In this document: piece after piece, positions 17,482 through 26,056 of the stretch
Layout: each line of letters begins with the position of its first letter
Numbering within the stretch: the stretch's first letter is position 1
Source: Actinomycetes bacterium
GTDB taxonomy: Bacteria; Actinomycetota; Actinomycetes; Propionibacteriales; Nocardioidaceae
Reading direction: 5' to 3'
DNA length: 64,000 nucleotides
NCBI GenBank assembly: GCA_023417775.1
Contig: JAEZEJ010000025.1
Location: 31,097 to 95,096, forward strand
The notes under the pieces: generated by a model
The model's input: only the letters and a program-made list of their open reading frames with translations
What the model was told of the DNA's origin: nothing
The model's database searches: none
Made by a program: the position numbers and the translations under genes

Positions 17482-18432
17482 GTGACTTCCGTCGACCATG
17501 AGGCTCCCGTCAACGGTTCGTCGTCCACTCGGCAGGATCATGGGTCCTCCGCGGCCGATGTCGTGAAGGCGTATGTAGCGCTCACCAAGCCGCGCATCAT
17601 CGAACTCCTGCTGCTCACCACCGTGCCGGTGATGTTCCTGGCCGAGCGCGGCGTTCCGTCGTTCACCCTGATCCTCGCCACCTTCGTGGGCGGAGCACTG
17701 GCCGCCGGAAGCGCGAATGCGCTGAACTGTGTGGTCGACGCCGATATCGACACCAAGATGCGCCGCACCTCGCGTCGTCCGCTGCCGCGCCATCAGGTCG
17801 GCACGCGCAATGCGCTGATCTTCGGCCTCGTACTCGGTGTCATCGCCACTCTGTGGCTGGGATATCTGGTCAACTGGCTCTCGGCCGTCCTGGCGCTCGC
17901 GGCGAATGTCTTCTATGTCGTCGGCTACACGATGATCCTCAAGCGCCGCACCTCGCAGAACATCGTCTGGGGCGGGGCGGCGGGCTGCTTCCCGCCGCTG
18001 ATCGGCTGGACCGCCGTCACCAATGAGCTCGCGTGGGCGCCGTTCCTGCTGTTCCTCGTGGTCTTCTTCTGGACCCCGCCGCACTTCTGGGCGCTCGGAC
18101 TGCGGTACCGCGAGGACTATGCGGCCGCCGGCGTGCCGATGCTCCCGTCGATCGCTCCCGCGGCCGAGGTCGGCCGGCAGATCGTCTGGTACACCTGGGC
18201 GACCGTCATCACCTCGTTGGCCGTGTGGCCGGTGGCCGATACCGGATGGTTCTACCCGGCCGCGGCGATCACCCTCGGCATCGTCTTCCTCATCGAGGCC
18301 TATGACCTGCGAGCTCGTTCGCGGGAGACCGAGCAGCTGTCGGTGATCAAGCCGATGCGGCTCTTCCACTTCTCCAATGCCTATCTGGCGCTGCTCTTCG
18401 TCGCCGCGGCCGTCGACCCCTTCATCGGCTGA
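17482..18432 (+). CDS. ctaB: Protoheme IX farnesyltransferase
   Basis: Haem O synthase (316 aa) adds a farnesyl group to protohaem for cytochrome c oxidase. It is a UbiA-family membrane prenyltransferase with about nine helices. The first Asp-rich site is NALNCVVDADIDTKMRRTSRRP (split: NALNCVVDADID then TKMRRTSRRP), and YTMILKRRTSQN-IVWGGAAGCFPPLIGW marks the second conserved loop. The extra hydrophilic N-terminus (about 25 residues) is common in actinobacteria. GTG 17482 is supported by a -10 box six bases upstream. Divergent from tkt, convergent with ctaA. Confidence 0.95.
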   Translation: MTSVDHEAPVNGSSSTRQDHGSSAADVVKAYVALTKPRIIELLLLTTVPVMFLAERGVPSFTLILATFVGGALAAGSANALNCVVDADIDTKMRRTSRRPLPRHQVGTRNALIFGLVLGVIATLWLGYLVNWLSAVLALAANVFYVVGYTMILKRRTSQNIVWGGAAGCFPPLIGWTAVTNELAWAPFLLFLVVFFWTPPHFWALGLRYREDYAAAGVPMLPSIAPAAEVGRQIVWYTWATVITSLAVWPVADTGWFYPAAAITLGIVFLIEAYDLRARSRETEQLSVIKPMRLFHFSNAYLALLFVAAAVDPFIG

Positions 18433-18576
18433 CGGCCCCTCGCTCCGACCTGCCCGTTCCGGCGGTGAGCTATCGGCCGTGGGCTCGTGCGCGGGTGGTT
18501 GGCGGTGCGCCGCGATGCGCCCGTGCCACGCGGCGGTGCGTCATCAACCCGGCATCGGGAGACGTGATGTCGCCAT

Positions 18577-18610
18577 GCGGTGAGCGGTGGGATGGTCGAC
18601 TGCTCACCGC
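18577..18610. terminator. Hairpin between convergent ctaB and ctaA
   Basis: GCGGTGAGC (18577-18585) pairs with GCTCACCGC (18602-18610), 16-nt loop, just beyond the ctaA stop. The 190-bp intergenic stretch 18433-18622 holds nothing else but GC-rich repeats. The segment GACTGCTCACCGCCC recurs at 46081-46095 after hrpA, so this is a small dispersed terminator-like repeat. Confidence 0.65.
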
Positions 18611-18622
18611 CCCGGGGCCACG

Positions 18623-19522
18623 TCAGGCCTCGACCGGCTCGCGGTCCACGACGGGAGCGACGCGCAGGACGAGATAGGTCGTGGCCGCGAGCAGGATCGC
18701 CCCGCCCACCAGATGCGCCGCGACGAGGCCGATCGGCAGCCCGGTGAAGTGCTGGACGTAGCCGATGCCGCCTTGCAGCAGCTCCGCGGCGAGGACGAGC
18801 CAGGCGGCACGTTGCGCGCGGTGACCGCGCAACCGCCAGAGCACCAGCAGGGTGACGGCGACCAGCGCCCAGACCGAGAGCGCGTGTACGCGGCTCCAGA
18901 ACTCCGGGTCGAGCTCATTGCGGGGGGCGTTGGCATCGCCCGCGTGCGGGCCGCTGCCGGTGACGATGGTGCCGAGATAGATCGCGACCAGCAGGATGCC
19001 GTAGGCGAGCAGCACGAGTCGCCGCGTGAGCGGATCGACGGTGCTGCCGGTCCCGCCGCGTACGAGGACGAGCAGCACGGTCGCGGCGACCACGAGGCCC
19101 ATCGAGAGCAGCAGGTGCAGGGACACGACCCAGGGGTTCAGCTGGGTGAGCACGGTGATGCCGCCGATGACGCCCTGGAAGGGGATGCCCACGCCGATGA
19201 GCACGGTGAGCTGTCTCATCGTCGTCGTCGCGCCGGCCCACCGCCACACGGCGAAGAAGGTCGCGATCGCGATGGCGATGAGCACATAGGTCAGCAGCCG
19301 GTTGCCGAACTCGATCGCACCGTGCCAGCCGAGCGAGGAGTGGGGGACGAAGGACTCGTCGGTGCATCGCGGCCAGGTGGGGCACCCTAGGCCGGAGCCG
19401 GTCAGCCGGACCAGGCCCCCGGTGAGGATGATGCCGATATTGGCGACGAGCGAGGCCCAGGCCCACCCGACGACGGTCGACTGACGGATGTCGGAGGTGC
19501 GGACGAGGTCCTTCACTCCCAT
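18623..19522 (-). CDS. ctaA: Heme A synthase
   Basis: CtaA/COX15-type haem A synthase (299 aa), eight-helix membrane enzyme converting haem O to haem A. Paired histidine motifs are visible: LGWHGAIEFGNRLLT and VVSLHLLLSMGLV in the first half, and FWSRVHALSVWAL and GLVAAHLVGGAIL in the second. GLVRLTGSGLGCPTWPRC near residue 35 is a family hallmark containing the conserved cysteine pair. The start at 19522 lies 10 bases inside the preceding ABC permease gene, so the three genes ATPase-permease-ctaA are co-transcribed. Confidence 0.95.
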   Translation of the reverse strand: MGVKDLVRTSDIRQSTVVGWAWASLVANIGIILTGGLVRLTGSGLGCPTWPRCTDESFVPHSSLGWHGAIEFGNRLLTYVLIAIAIATFFAVWRWAGATTTMRQLTVLIGVGIPFQGVIGGITVLTQLNPWVVSLHLLLSMGLVVAATVLLVLVRGGTGSTVDPLTRRLVLLAYGILLVAIYLGTIVTGSGPHAGDANAPRNELDPEFWSRVHALSVWALVAVTLLVLWRLRGHRAQRAAWLVLAAELLQGGIGYVQHFTGLPIGLVAAHLVGGAILLAATTYLVLRVAPVVDREPVEA

Positions 19523-20286
19523 GAGAAGCTCCTGGTGGTGGCGAGGCCGGCAGCGACGGTCCAGCCGGCGAGGACAGCGAGAGCGGCGTACGGCGGCGCC
19601 CCGGTCGCGAAGGTCTCGCGCAAGCCTTCACCGAGCGCCCCGGAGGGCAGCAGCACGAGGACGGTCTGCGCCAGATCGGGATAACGGTCCAGGGGCACGA
19701 GCAGGCCGCCGCCGACCAGCAGGACCACGTAGACCAGATTGGCGACCGCGAGGGTCGCCTCCGCACGCAGCGTGCCGGCGATCAGCAGTGCGAGCGCCCC
19801 GAAGGCCGCGGTGCCGAGTACGACGAGGACGAGCATCCACAGCCACGGGGCCAGCCCGCCGACCGGTTCCCAGCCGAGCAGCAGCGCCACCGAGCTCAGC
19901 AGGGCCAGCTGGACGATCTCCACGATCGCGACAGCGCCGATCTTGCCGATCATCAGTCCAGAGCGTGGCAGCGGCGAGGCTCCGAGCCGCTTGAGTACCC
20001 CGTAGCGCCGCTCGAAACCGGTGGCGATGGCCAGTGAGGTGAAGGAGGTCGACAACACGGCGAGGGCCAGCACACCAGGGGTGATGATGTCGATCGGACG
20101 GCCGGGTCCGAGGTCGACGATGCGGTCCGAGTGCGTGCCGGCGATCAGCAGGATCAGCGGGATGATGATCGTCAGGAGCAGCTGTTCGCCGTTGCGGGCC
20201 AGCAGCCGCAGCTCCATGAGGGTCTGTGCGCGCAGCATCGAGGCTCGCGGGGCGGCGCCGGGTGCGGGGGACAGGTCGAGGCTCAT
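19513..20286 (-). CDS. ABC-2 type transporter permease
   Basis: A 257-aa membrane subunit with six predicted helices and the ABC-2 exporter pattern: an N-terminal cytosolic stretch MLRAQTLMELRLLARN, a first helix LLLTIIIPLILLIAG, and the hallmark GFERRYGVLKRLGASPL before the central helices. It pairs with the downstream-encoded ATPase (overlap ATGA at 20283-20286). The trio with ctaA is conserved in actinobacteria beside suf genes; the cargo is not established. ATG 20286 gives MSLDLSPAPG; the longer open frame overlaps the ATPase gene. Confidence 0.9.
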   Translation of the reverse strand: MSLDLSPAPGAAPRASMLRAQTLMELRLLARNGEQLLLTIIIPLILLIAGTHSDRIVDLGPGRPIDIITPGVLALAVLSTSFTSLAIATGFERRYGVLKRLGASPLPRSGLMIGKIGAVAIVEIVQLALLSSVALLLGWEPVGGLAPWLWMLVLVVLGTAAFGALALLIAGTLRAEATLAVANLVYVVLLVGGGLLVPLDRYPDLAQTVLVLLPSGALGEGLRETFATGAPPYAALAVLAGWTVAAGLATTRSFSWE

Positions 20287-21203
20287 CGCAGGGCCTTCCC
20301 GGTGAGGTCGAGGAAACGATCCTCCAGCGATCGTCGCTCGACGAGGATCGACTCGACGAGCACATCGGCGTCGCGGAACCACCCCGTCACCTCGGTGACC
20401 AGGGCGGGGGAGATGTCGCCGGTCACGACGTACTGACCGGGCACCGGCTCGTCGGCGGTGGTGCCCGGCGGCAGCGCGGCGGCGAGGGCGTGGGCATCGA
20501 GTCCGGCGGGAGCGACGACGTGCAAGGTATTGCGCGCGTCGGCCCCGGTCAGCTCGCGAGGTGTGCCGGAGGCGATCACGCGCCCGGAGTCGACGATGTA
20601 GACCGCGTCGCTGAGCTCCTCGGCCTCGTCCATGAAATGAGTGGTCAGCACGGTCGTGACCCCCTGGTCGCGCAGCTCGACGAGCAGGTCCCAGGTCGCG
20701 CGTCGCGACTGTGGATCGAGCCCCGCGCTCGGCTCGTCGAGGAACAGCAGCTCGGGGCGGCCCACCATCGCCATGGCGAGGCTGAGCCGCTGCTTCTGTC
20801 CACCGGACATGCGGCGGTAGGGCGTCGCCGCGAAGGCATCGATGCCGAGGCGCTCCATGAGGGCGTCGACATCGAGCGGGTGCGCGTGCAATGCCGCCAT
20901 GTGACGCAGCATCTCCTCAGCGCGCACGCCGAGCCAGGCCCCACCGGACTGGAGCATGACGCCGACCCTCGGGCGCACGGCCGCGGCATCGAGGACGGGG
21001 TCGAGGCCGAAGACGCGGACAGTGCCCTGGTGCGGCCGCCGGAAGCCCTCGCAGGTCTCGATGGTGGTGGTCTTGCCGGCGCCGTTCGGCCCGAGGATGG
21101 CGGTGATGGTGCCGGTCTCGACCCGCAGGGACAGGCCGTCGACCGCGGTCACATCGCCGTAGCGCATGGCGAGGTCGCTGACATCGACGGCGGGGTGTGG
21201 CAC
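20283..21203 (-). CDS. ABC transporter ATP-binding protein (DrrA-like)
   Basis: A 306-aa ATPase of the ABC-2/DrrA exporter type. Walker A LGPNGAGKTTT, Q-loop MLQSGGAW, signature RMSGGQKQRLSLA, Walker B LLFLDEPSAGLDPQ and the switch His in TTHFMDEAEEL are all intact. The C-terminal 80 residues form the small accessory domain common in this class. The GTG at 21203 lies six bases after a TAGACT -10 box, so the mRNA is probably leaderless. First gene of the ATPase-permease-ctaA unit. Confidence 0.93.
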   Translation of the reverse strand: MPHPAVDVSDLAMRYGDVTAVDGLSLRVETGTITAILGPNGAGKTTTIETCEGFRRPHQGTVRVFGLDPVLDAAAVRPRVGVMLQSGGAWLGVRAEEMLRHMAALHAHPLDVDALMERLGIDAFAATPYRRMSGGQKQRLSLAMAMVGRPELLFLDEPSAGLDPQSRRATWDLLVELRDQGVTTVLTTHFMDEAEELSDAVYIVDSGRVIASGTPRELTGADARNTLHVVAPAGLDAHALAAALPPGTTADEPVPGQYVVTGDISPALVTEVTGWFRDADVLVESILVERRSLEDRFLDLTGKALR

Positions 21204-21209
21204 TCCGCC

Positions 21210-21215
21210 AGTCTA
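21210..21215 (-). promoter_or_regulatory. -10 box of leaderless ABC ATPase
   Basis: On the minus strand TAGACT lies six bases before the GTG at 21203. Confidence 0.6.
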
Positions 21216-21263
21216 ATGAGCGCGATGAGCCGGTCGTCAGCAGTGTCGGTGGTAGCCGACGGC

Positions 21264-21269
21264 TACGCT
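21264..21269 (+). promoter_or_regulatory. -10 box of leaderless small membrane protein
   Basis: TACGCT, six bases before the GTG at 21276. This spacing is what selects that start over in-frame ATGs at 21216 and 21225. Confidence 0.5.
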
Positions 21270-21275
21270 GACGCG

Positions 21276-21527
21276 GTGCGTAAGACAGTGCAGGTCATCG
21301 GAGCGATGGTGGCCGGCCTCGGTGCCATCCTCGCCATTCTGGGCGTCCTCGGGGTCATCATCTCGGCGGTGATGCTCGTGGTCGAGTACTCCAAGGGCGA
21401 GGAAGTGGACCTTGCGGTCCTGTATCTGAGTCTGGTGCTGGTCGTGGTGGGCTGGGTGATCGTCCGGGTGACCGGGAGGCGCTTGCGCGACACCGCGTCC
21501 GCAGTGATGGACCTGCTGAACTGGTAG
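21276..21527 (+). CDS. Small two-helix membrane protein, unknown function
   Basis: An 83-aa protein with two long hydrophobic segments, VIGAMVAGLGAILAILGVLG (extended to about residue 33) and LAVLYLSLVLVVVGWVIVRV (about 46-65), joined by an acidic loop EYSKGEEVD, and a short amphipathic tail. I do not recognise a family. The GTG is supported by a -10 box six bases away. It sits alone between the divergent ABC operon and ligC. It could start earlier at 21216, which would add 20 polar residues. Confidence 0.55.
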   Translation: MRKTVQVIGAMVAGLGAILAILGVLGVIISAVMLVVEYSKGEEVDLAVLYLSLVLVVVGWVIVRVTGRRLRDTASAVMDLLNW

Positions 21528-21608
21528 GCAGCCGGGCGCGTAGGAGGCGGGGCTCCTCGTCGGTGATCTGTCCTCGCTCGGCGGGGGGACAGTCGGCTCG
21601 GTGTCCCT

Positions 21609-21614
21609 TAGATT
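21609..21614 (+). promoter_or_regulatory. -10 box of leaderless ligC
   Basis: TAGATT, six bases before the ATG at 21621; no SD is present. Confidence 0.6.
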
Positions 21615-21620
21615 GGCCCC

Positions 21621-22727
21621 ATGGATCTTCCCGTGATGCCGCCGGTGCGGCCGATGCTGGCGAAGTCGGTCAAGGGCGTGCCGGCCGCCGATGCCGTCGA
21701 GGGCGGGTTGGTCTACGAGCCGAAGTGGGATGGATTCCGCGCCATCGTCTTCCGCGACGGGGACGAGGTCGAGATCGCCAGCAGGTCCACGAAGTCGCTG
21801 ACGCGATACTTCCCTGAGATGGTCGCGGCCGTCCGCGAGCTGTTGCCCGAGCGCTGCGTGGTCGACGGTGAGATCGTCGTCGTCAACGGCGACCGGCTCG
21901 ACTTCGATCTCCTCAGCCAGCGGATCCATCCGGCTGCGTCGCGGGTCACGCTGCTGGCCGAGCAGTGGCCGGCGCGGCTGGTGCTCTTCGATCTCCTGGC
22001 GATCGACGATGAGGACCTCACCGAGCAGCCCTTCTCGGCTCGCCGGGAACGACTGGTGGCCGCGCTCGACGGCGTCGACGGTCCGGTGAGCGTCACGCGC
22101 GTCACCGACGACACCGCGGTGGCCGAGGAATGGTTCGACAGCTTCGAGGGCGCCGGGCTCGATGGCGTCGTCGCCAAGCCGCTCACCTCGACCTACGCGC
22201 CCAACGGGCGGGTCATGCTCAAGGTCAAGCACGCCAGGACCGCCGATGTCGTCGTCGCGGGCTATCGGCTGCACAAGACCTCGACTCCCGATCGGCCCCT
22301 GCTCGGCTCTCTGCTCCTCGGCCTCTACGCCGATGACGGCCGCCTGCAGCATGTCGGCGTGGCGGCGTCGTTCACCGAGCAGCGACGTGAGGAGCTGATC
22401 GAGGAGCTGGCCCCGCTCGTCGCCACGCCCGATGACGAGCATCCGTGGTCGGCATGGCAGGACGAGGAAGCTCAGGCGTCGGGTCGGCTGCCCGGTGGGC
22501 AGAGCCGTTGGACGGGAACGAAGGACCTGTCCTTCGTGCCGCTGCGGCCCGAGCGGGTCGCCGAGGTGGGATATGAGCACATGGAGGGCGATGGCGACGG
22601 CGGGCGTTTTCGGCACACGGCCCGTTTCAAGCGTTGGCGCGACGACCGGGAGCCGGAGTCCTGCACCTATGAGCAGCTCGAAGAGGTGGCCCGTTATGAC
22701 CTCGCGGATGTGCTGGGAGCCGGCTGA
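21621..22727 (+). CDS. ligC: ATP-dependent DNA ligase (LigC-like)
   Basis: A 368-aa ATP-dependent DNA ligase. The adenylation motif is YEPKWDGFRAIVF with the nucleophilic Lys at about residue 35; motif III is DGEIVVV; motif IV is LDGVVAKPL; motif V is VMLKVKHARTADVVV. An OB-fold domain follows (GSLLLGLYADDGRLQHVG). Length and adjacency to a separate primase-polymerase gene match the mycobacterial LigC/Prim-PolC pair, reported to act in base-excision/gap repair. Start set by a -10 box six bases upstream. It ends 37 bp from the convergent Prim-PolC gene. Confidence 0.9.
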   Translation: MDLPVMPPVRPMLAKSVKGVPAADAVEGGLVYEPKWDGFRAIVFRDGDEVEIASRSTKSLTRYFPEMVAAVRELLPERCVVDGEIVVVNGDRLDFDLLSQRIHPAASRVTLLAEQWPARLVLFDLLAIDDEDLTEQPFSARRERLVAALDGVDGPVSVTRVTDDTAVAEEWFDSFEGAGLDGVVAKPLTSTYAPNGRVMLKVKHARTADVVVAGYRLHKTSTPDRPLLGSLLLGLYADDGRLQHVGVAASFTEQRREELIEELAPLVATPDDEHPWSAWQDEEAQASGRLPGGQSRWTGTKDLSFVPLRPERVAEVGYEHMEGDGDGGRFRHTARFKRWRDDREPESCTYEQLEEVARYDLADVLGAG

Positions 22728-22764
22728 ACTCGTTGCCGGCCTGCCGCGCCTGGAGGGCGTGAGC

Positions 22765-23823
22765 TCACTCGTCGGCGCGCGCTTTGGAGGGCTGCACGCG
22801 CCGAGGCTCGCCGGGCATCTTGGGATAGTCCGGGGGATAGGGCATCTCGCCCTCGCCGTTCTCCTCGTCGCGGGCGTACCACTCCAGTAGCGTCTCCAGG
22901 CCGAAGGCCTCGTCGTCGATCGTCGACCAAGCATCCGGGCGCCGCTCCAGCAGCGCCGGCACCGTCGTGAGGTTCAGCGTCCGGGGGTCGTCGAGATCGA
23001 ACAGCTCATCCCAGGTCAGCGGCGTGGAGACCGGAGCCCCGGGCTTGGGGCGCAGGCTGTAGGCGCTGGCGATCGTGCGGTCGCGGGCGTTCTGGTTGAA
23101 GTCGACGAAGATCCGCTCGCCGCGCTCCTCCTTCCACCACGCGGTGGTGACGCGATCGTCGCGGCGGGACAGCTCGCGCCCGAAGGCGAGGGCCGCGTGA
23201 CGGACATCGGTGAAGGTCCACCGCGGCTCGATCCGCACGAAGACGTGCACGCCGCGGTTGCCGCTGGTCTTGGCGAAGCCGCGCATCCCGATCTCCTCCA
23301 GCAGCTCCTTGGCGCTGCGGGCCACCCGTCGGGCGTCGTGGAAGTCGGTGCCGGGCTGCGGGTCGAGGTCGATCCGCAGCTCATCGGGACGGTCCACATC
23401 GGCGCGGCGCACCGGCCAGGGGTGGAAGGTGATCGCACCCATCTGGGCGGCCCAGGCGGCGACGGCGATCTCCGTCGGGCAGATCTCGTCGGCGCGACGC
23501 CCGGACGGGAAGTTGATCCGGACCGTCTCCAGGTAGTCGGGAGCGCCCTTGGGTACGCGCTTCTGGTAGAACGCATCGCCGTGATTGTCCTGCCGGGTCG
23601 AGAGGGTCATCCCCTCGCGGACCCCCTTCGGCCATCGTTCGAGGGTGGTCGGACGTTCGCATAAAGCGCGCATCAGTCCGTCGCCGACCTTCACGATGTA
23701 CTCGACCACCTCGAGCTTGGTGATATCGGGCGTGTGATCGGTCGCCTCGAAGATGACACGGTCGGGGCTGGAGACGCGGACGCTGCGTCCCCCCGCCTCG
23801 ACCTGCGCGGAGGAAGTGGCCAT
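22765..23823 (-). CDS. Prim-PolC-like primase-polymerase (LigD polymerase-domain family)
   Basis: A 352-aa stand-alone archaeo-eukaryotic-type primase/polymerase of the LigD-PolDom family. Catalytic acidic residues lie in ELRIDLDPQPG; the substrate-binding SGNRGVHVFVRIEP and the third acidic site in RIFVDFNQNARDRTIAS are intact, as is the N-terminal YIVKVGDGLMRALCERPTTLERWP region (seen in pieces). It likely fills short gaps with nucleotides before sealing by the adjacent LigC. A TATCGT box lies five bases before the ATG at 23823. No Ku gene is seen here, so an end-joining role is not indicated. Confidence 0.9.
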   Translation of the reverse strand: MATSSAQVEAGGRSVRVSSPDRVIFEATDHTPDITKLEVVEYIVKVGDGLMRALCERPTTLERWPKGVREGMTLSTRQDNHGDAFYQKRVPKGAPDYLETVRINFPSGRRADEICPTEIAVAAWAAQMGAITFHPWPVRRADVDRPDELRIDLDPQPGTDFHDARRVARSAKELLEEIGMRGFAKTSGNRGVHVFVRIEPRWTFTDVRHAALAFGRELSRRDDRVTTAWWKEERGERIFVDFNQNARDRTIASAYSLRPKPGAPVSTPLTWDELFDLDDPRTLNLTTVPALLERRPDAWSTIDDEAFGLETLLEWYARDEENGEGEMPYPPDYPKMPGEPRRVQPSKARADE

Positions 23824-23916
23824 GCCTCACGATAGCGCCGTGTGACCATCGGCACGTCGCGATCGAAAGGCCCAGAGTAAGGCGAACCTTCGTTGAATGA
23901 CGGGAATGAATAACGG

Positions 23917-23932
23917 CACACTGGTGTTGTGA
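23917..23932 (+). promoter_or_regulatory. sufR promoter and probable SufR operator
   Basis: CACACT (23917-23922) is a -10 box six bases before the sufR GTG at 23929. Overlapping it, ACACT-N5-TGTGA (23918-23932) matches the motif I recall for mycobacterial SufR binding. The position over the transcription start fits self-repression. Confidence 0.6.
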
Positions 23933-24621
23933 AAAACATGCGGACTGCCGAAGCGACGTCGCCCAGCGACGATGCGCCGACGCGTCTGCGTGTGGCCGAG
24001 TGCCTCCTCGCGCACGGCGCGTCGACGGCCGCGAGCCTGGCGGAGCACCTCGACCTCACGCCGGCGGCGGTACGGCGTCATCTGGACGCTCTCCTCGAAC
24101 AGGGCCTCATCGCGGCCCGCGAGGAGAGGATCGTCGGCCAGCGTCGCCGCGGCCGGCCCGCGCGCGTCTTCGTGCTCACCGATGCCGGACGCGACCAGTT
24201 CACGCAGGCCTACGACGATCTCGCGGCCGAGGCGCTGCGGTATCTGCACGCCACCGGTGGCGACGATGCCGTCAAGGCCTTCGCCCGATTCCGTCTGGCC
24301 GGGCTCGAGGGGCGCTATCGCGCGCTGCTCGCCGCGGTCGACACCACCGAGGAACGCGCCCGCGTCCTCGCCCATGCCCTGACCGAGGACGGCTTCGCCG
24401 CCTCCGTCAGCAGCTCGCCCTCGGGCGAGCAAATGTGCCAGCACCATTGCCCTGTCGCCCACGTCGCGGGGGAGTTCCCCCAGCTGTGCGACGCGGAGAC
24501 CGAGCTCTTCGCCGAACTGCTGGGCACTCACGTCCAACGGCTCGCCACGATCGCCCACGGCGATGGTGTGTGCACCACCCACCTTCCGAAAGCCCCCACA
24601 TCAGAGAGGGTGTCGTCATGA
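23929..24621 (+). CDS. sufR: Fe-S cluster-sensing repressor SufR
   Basis: A 230-aa ArsR/DeoR-like winged-helix regulator of the suf operon. The N-terminal half has the helix-turn-helix STAASLAEHLDLTPAAVRRHLD with the wing GRPARVFVLTDAG. The C-terminal half holds cysteines fit for an Fe-S cluster: EQMCQHHCPV, LCDAETE and the later VCTTHLP. Apo/holo state is expected to tune suf expression to Fe-S demand. Its stop overlaps the sufB start (ATGA 24618-24621). The GTG start is supported by a -10 box six bases upstream. Confidence 0.92.
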   Translation: MKNMRTAEATSPSDDAPTRLRVAECLLAHGASTAASLAEHLDLTPAAVRRHLDALLEQGLIAAREERIVGQRRRGRPARVFVLTDAGRDQFTQAYDDLAAEALRYLHATGGDDAVKAFARFRLAGLEGRYRALLAAVDTTEERARVLAHALTEDGFAASVSSSPSGEQMCQHHCPVAHVAGEFPQLCDAETELFAELLGTHVQRLATIAHGDGVCTTHLPKAPTSERVSS

Positions 24622-26054
24622 CCACGACGCACGAGACCAACCAGATCGAGGAGCTCAATCCCGGTCTGAAGGAGGTCGGCAACTACGAGTTCGGCTGGGC
24701 CGATCCCGATGTCGCCGGCGCCAGCGCGAAGCGCGGCCTGAATGAGTCGATCGTCCGCGACATCTCGGGCAAGAAGGACGAGCCCGAATGGATGCTGGAG
24801 CGTCGTCTGAAGGGTCTCAAGCTCTTCGAGCGCAAGCCCATGCCGACGTGGGGTGCCGATCTCACCGGCATCGACTTCGACAACATCAAGTACTTCGTGC
24901 GCTCCTCGGAGAAGCAGGCCCAGAGCTGGGAGGACCTGCCCGAGGACATCAAGAACACCTACGACAAGCTCGGCATCCCCGAGGCGGAGAAGCAGCGCCT
25001 CGTCGCCGGTGTCGCCGCGCAGTACGAGTCGGAGGTCGTCTACCACTCGATCCGTGAGGACCTCGAGGCCCAGGGTGTGCTGTTCCTGGACACCGACACG
25101 GCCCTCAAGGAGCACCCGGAGATCTTCGAGGAGTACTTCGGCACCGTCATCCCGACCGGCGACAACAAGTTCGCCGCGCTCAACACGGCGGTGTGGTCCG
25201 GTGGCTCGTTCATCTACGTGCCCAAGGGCGTCCACGTGGACATCCCGCTGCAGGCCTACTTCCGGATCAACACCGAGAACATGGGTCAGTTCGAGCGCAC
25301 CCTCATCATCGCCGACGAGGACTCGTACGTGCACTACGTCGAGGGCTGCACCGCGCCGATCTACTCCAGCGACTCGCTGCACTCGGCCGTCGTCGAGATC
25401 ATCGTGAAGAAGAACGCCCGGGTGCGGTACACCACGATCCAGAACTGGTCGAACAATGTGTACAACCTGGTCACCAAGCGCGCCACCTGCGAGGAGGGCG
25501 CGACCATGGAGTGGATCGACGGCAATATCGGCTCCAAGGTGACGATGAAGTACCCCGCCGTCTACCTGATGGGCGAGCACGCCCGCGGGGAGACGCTGTC
25601 GATCGCCTTCGCGGGCGTCGACCAGTACCAGGACACCGGGGCCAAGATGGTGCACGCCGCACCGCGCACCTCGAGCTCGATCCTGTCCAAGTCCGTCGCC
25701 CGAGGCGGGGGCCGCACCTCCTACCGCGGTCTGCTGCAGGTGCTGGACGGTGCCGAGCACTCCGCCAGCACCGTCAAGTGCGATGCCCTGCTGGTTGATC
25801 AGATCAGCCGCTCGGACACGTACCCCTATGTGGACGTCCGCGAGGACGACGTCACCCTCGGCCACGAGGCGACCGTCTCCAAGGTGAGCGAGGACCAGCT
25901 CTTCTACTTCATGTCGCGTGGCATGGAAGAGGACGAGGCGATGGCGATGATCGTCCGCGGCTTCGTGGAGCCGATCGCCCGTGAGCTGCCGATGGAGTAC
26001 GCCCTCGAGCTCAACCGCCTCATCGAACTGCAAATGGAAGGAGCGGTCGGCTAA
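24618..26054 (+). CDS. sufB: Fe-S cluster assembly protein SufB
   Basis: SufB (478 aa) is the scaffold core of the SufBCD complex. Hallmarks: NIKYFVRSSEKQAQSWEDLP, SGGSFIYVPKGVHVDIPLQ, YVHYVEGCTAPIYSSDSLHS, and the cluster-relevant region AEHSASTVKCDALLVDQISR with DDVTLGHEATVSKV. Unlike M. tuberculosis SufB there is no intein: the reading frame is continuous and of normal length. ATG 24618 follows GAGAGGGTGTC; the longer upstream frame is out-of-phase sufR. Confidence 0.97.
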   Translation: MTTTHETNQIEELNPGLKEVGNYEFGWADPDVAGASAKRGLNESIVRDISGKKDEPEWMLERRLKGLKLFERKPMPTWGADLTGIDFDNIKYFVRSSEKQAQSWEDLPEDIKNTYDKLGIPEAEKQRLVAGVAAQYESEVVYHSIREDLEAQGVLFLDTDTALKEHPEIFEEYFGTVIPTGDNKFAALNTAVWSGGSFIYVPKGVHVDIPLQAYFRINTENMGQFERTLIIADEDSYVHYVEGCTAPIYSSDSLHSAVVEIIVKKNARVRYTTIQNWSNNVYNLVTKRATCEEGATMEWIDGNIGSKVTMKYPAVYLMGEHARGETLSIAFAGVDQYQDTGAKMVHAAPRTSSSILSKSVARGGGRTSYRGLLQVLDGAEHSASTVKCDALLVDQISRSDTYPYVDVREDDVTLGHEATVSKVSEDQLFYFMSRGMEEDEAMAMIVRGFVEPIARELPMEYALELNRLIELQMEGAVG

Positions 26055-26056
26055 AC

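Noticed and set aside
22765..23823. Non-homologous end-joining locus
   Set aside because: The polymerase-type and ligase genes are separate, and no ku gene or LigD fusion is present, so the LigC/Prim-PolC repair pair is the better reading.
24528..26033. 501-codon minus-strand frame opposite sufB
   Set aside because: Antisense shadow of a highly conserved gene, with a Val/Leu/His-rich product and no SD or promoter.
24618..26054. Intein in sufB, as in M. tuberculosis
   Set aside because: The protein is 478 residues with continuous family motifs, so no intein is inserted.
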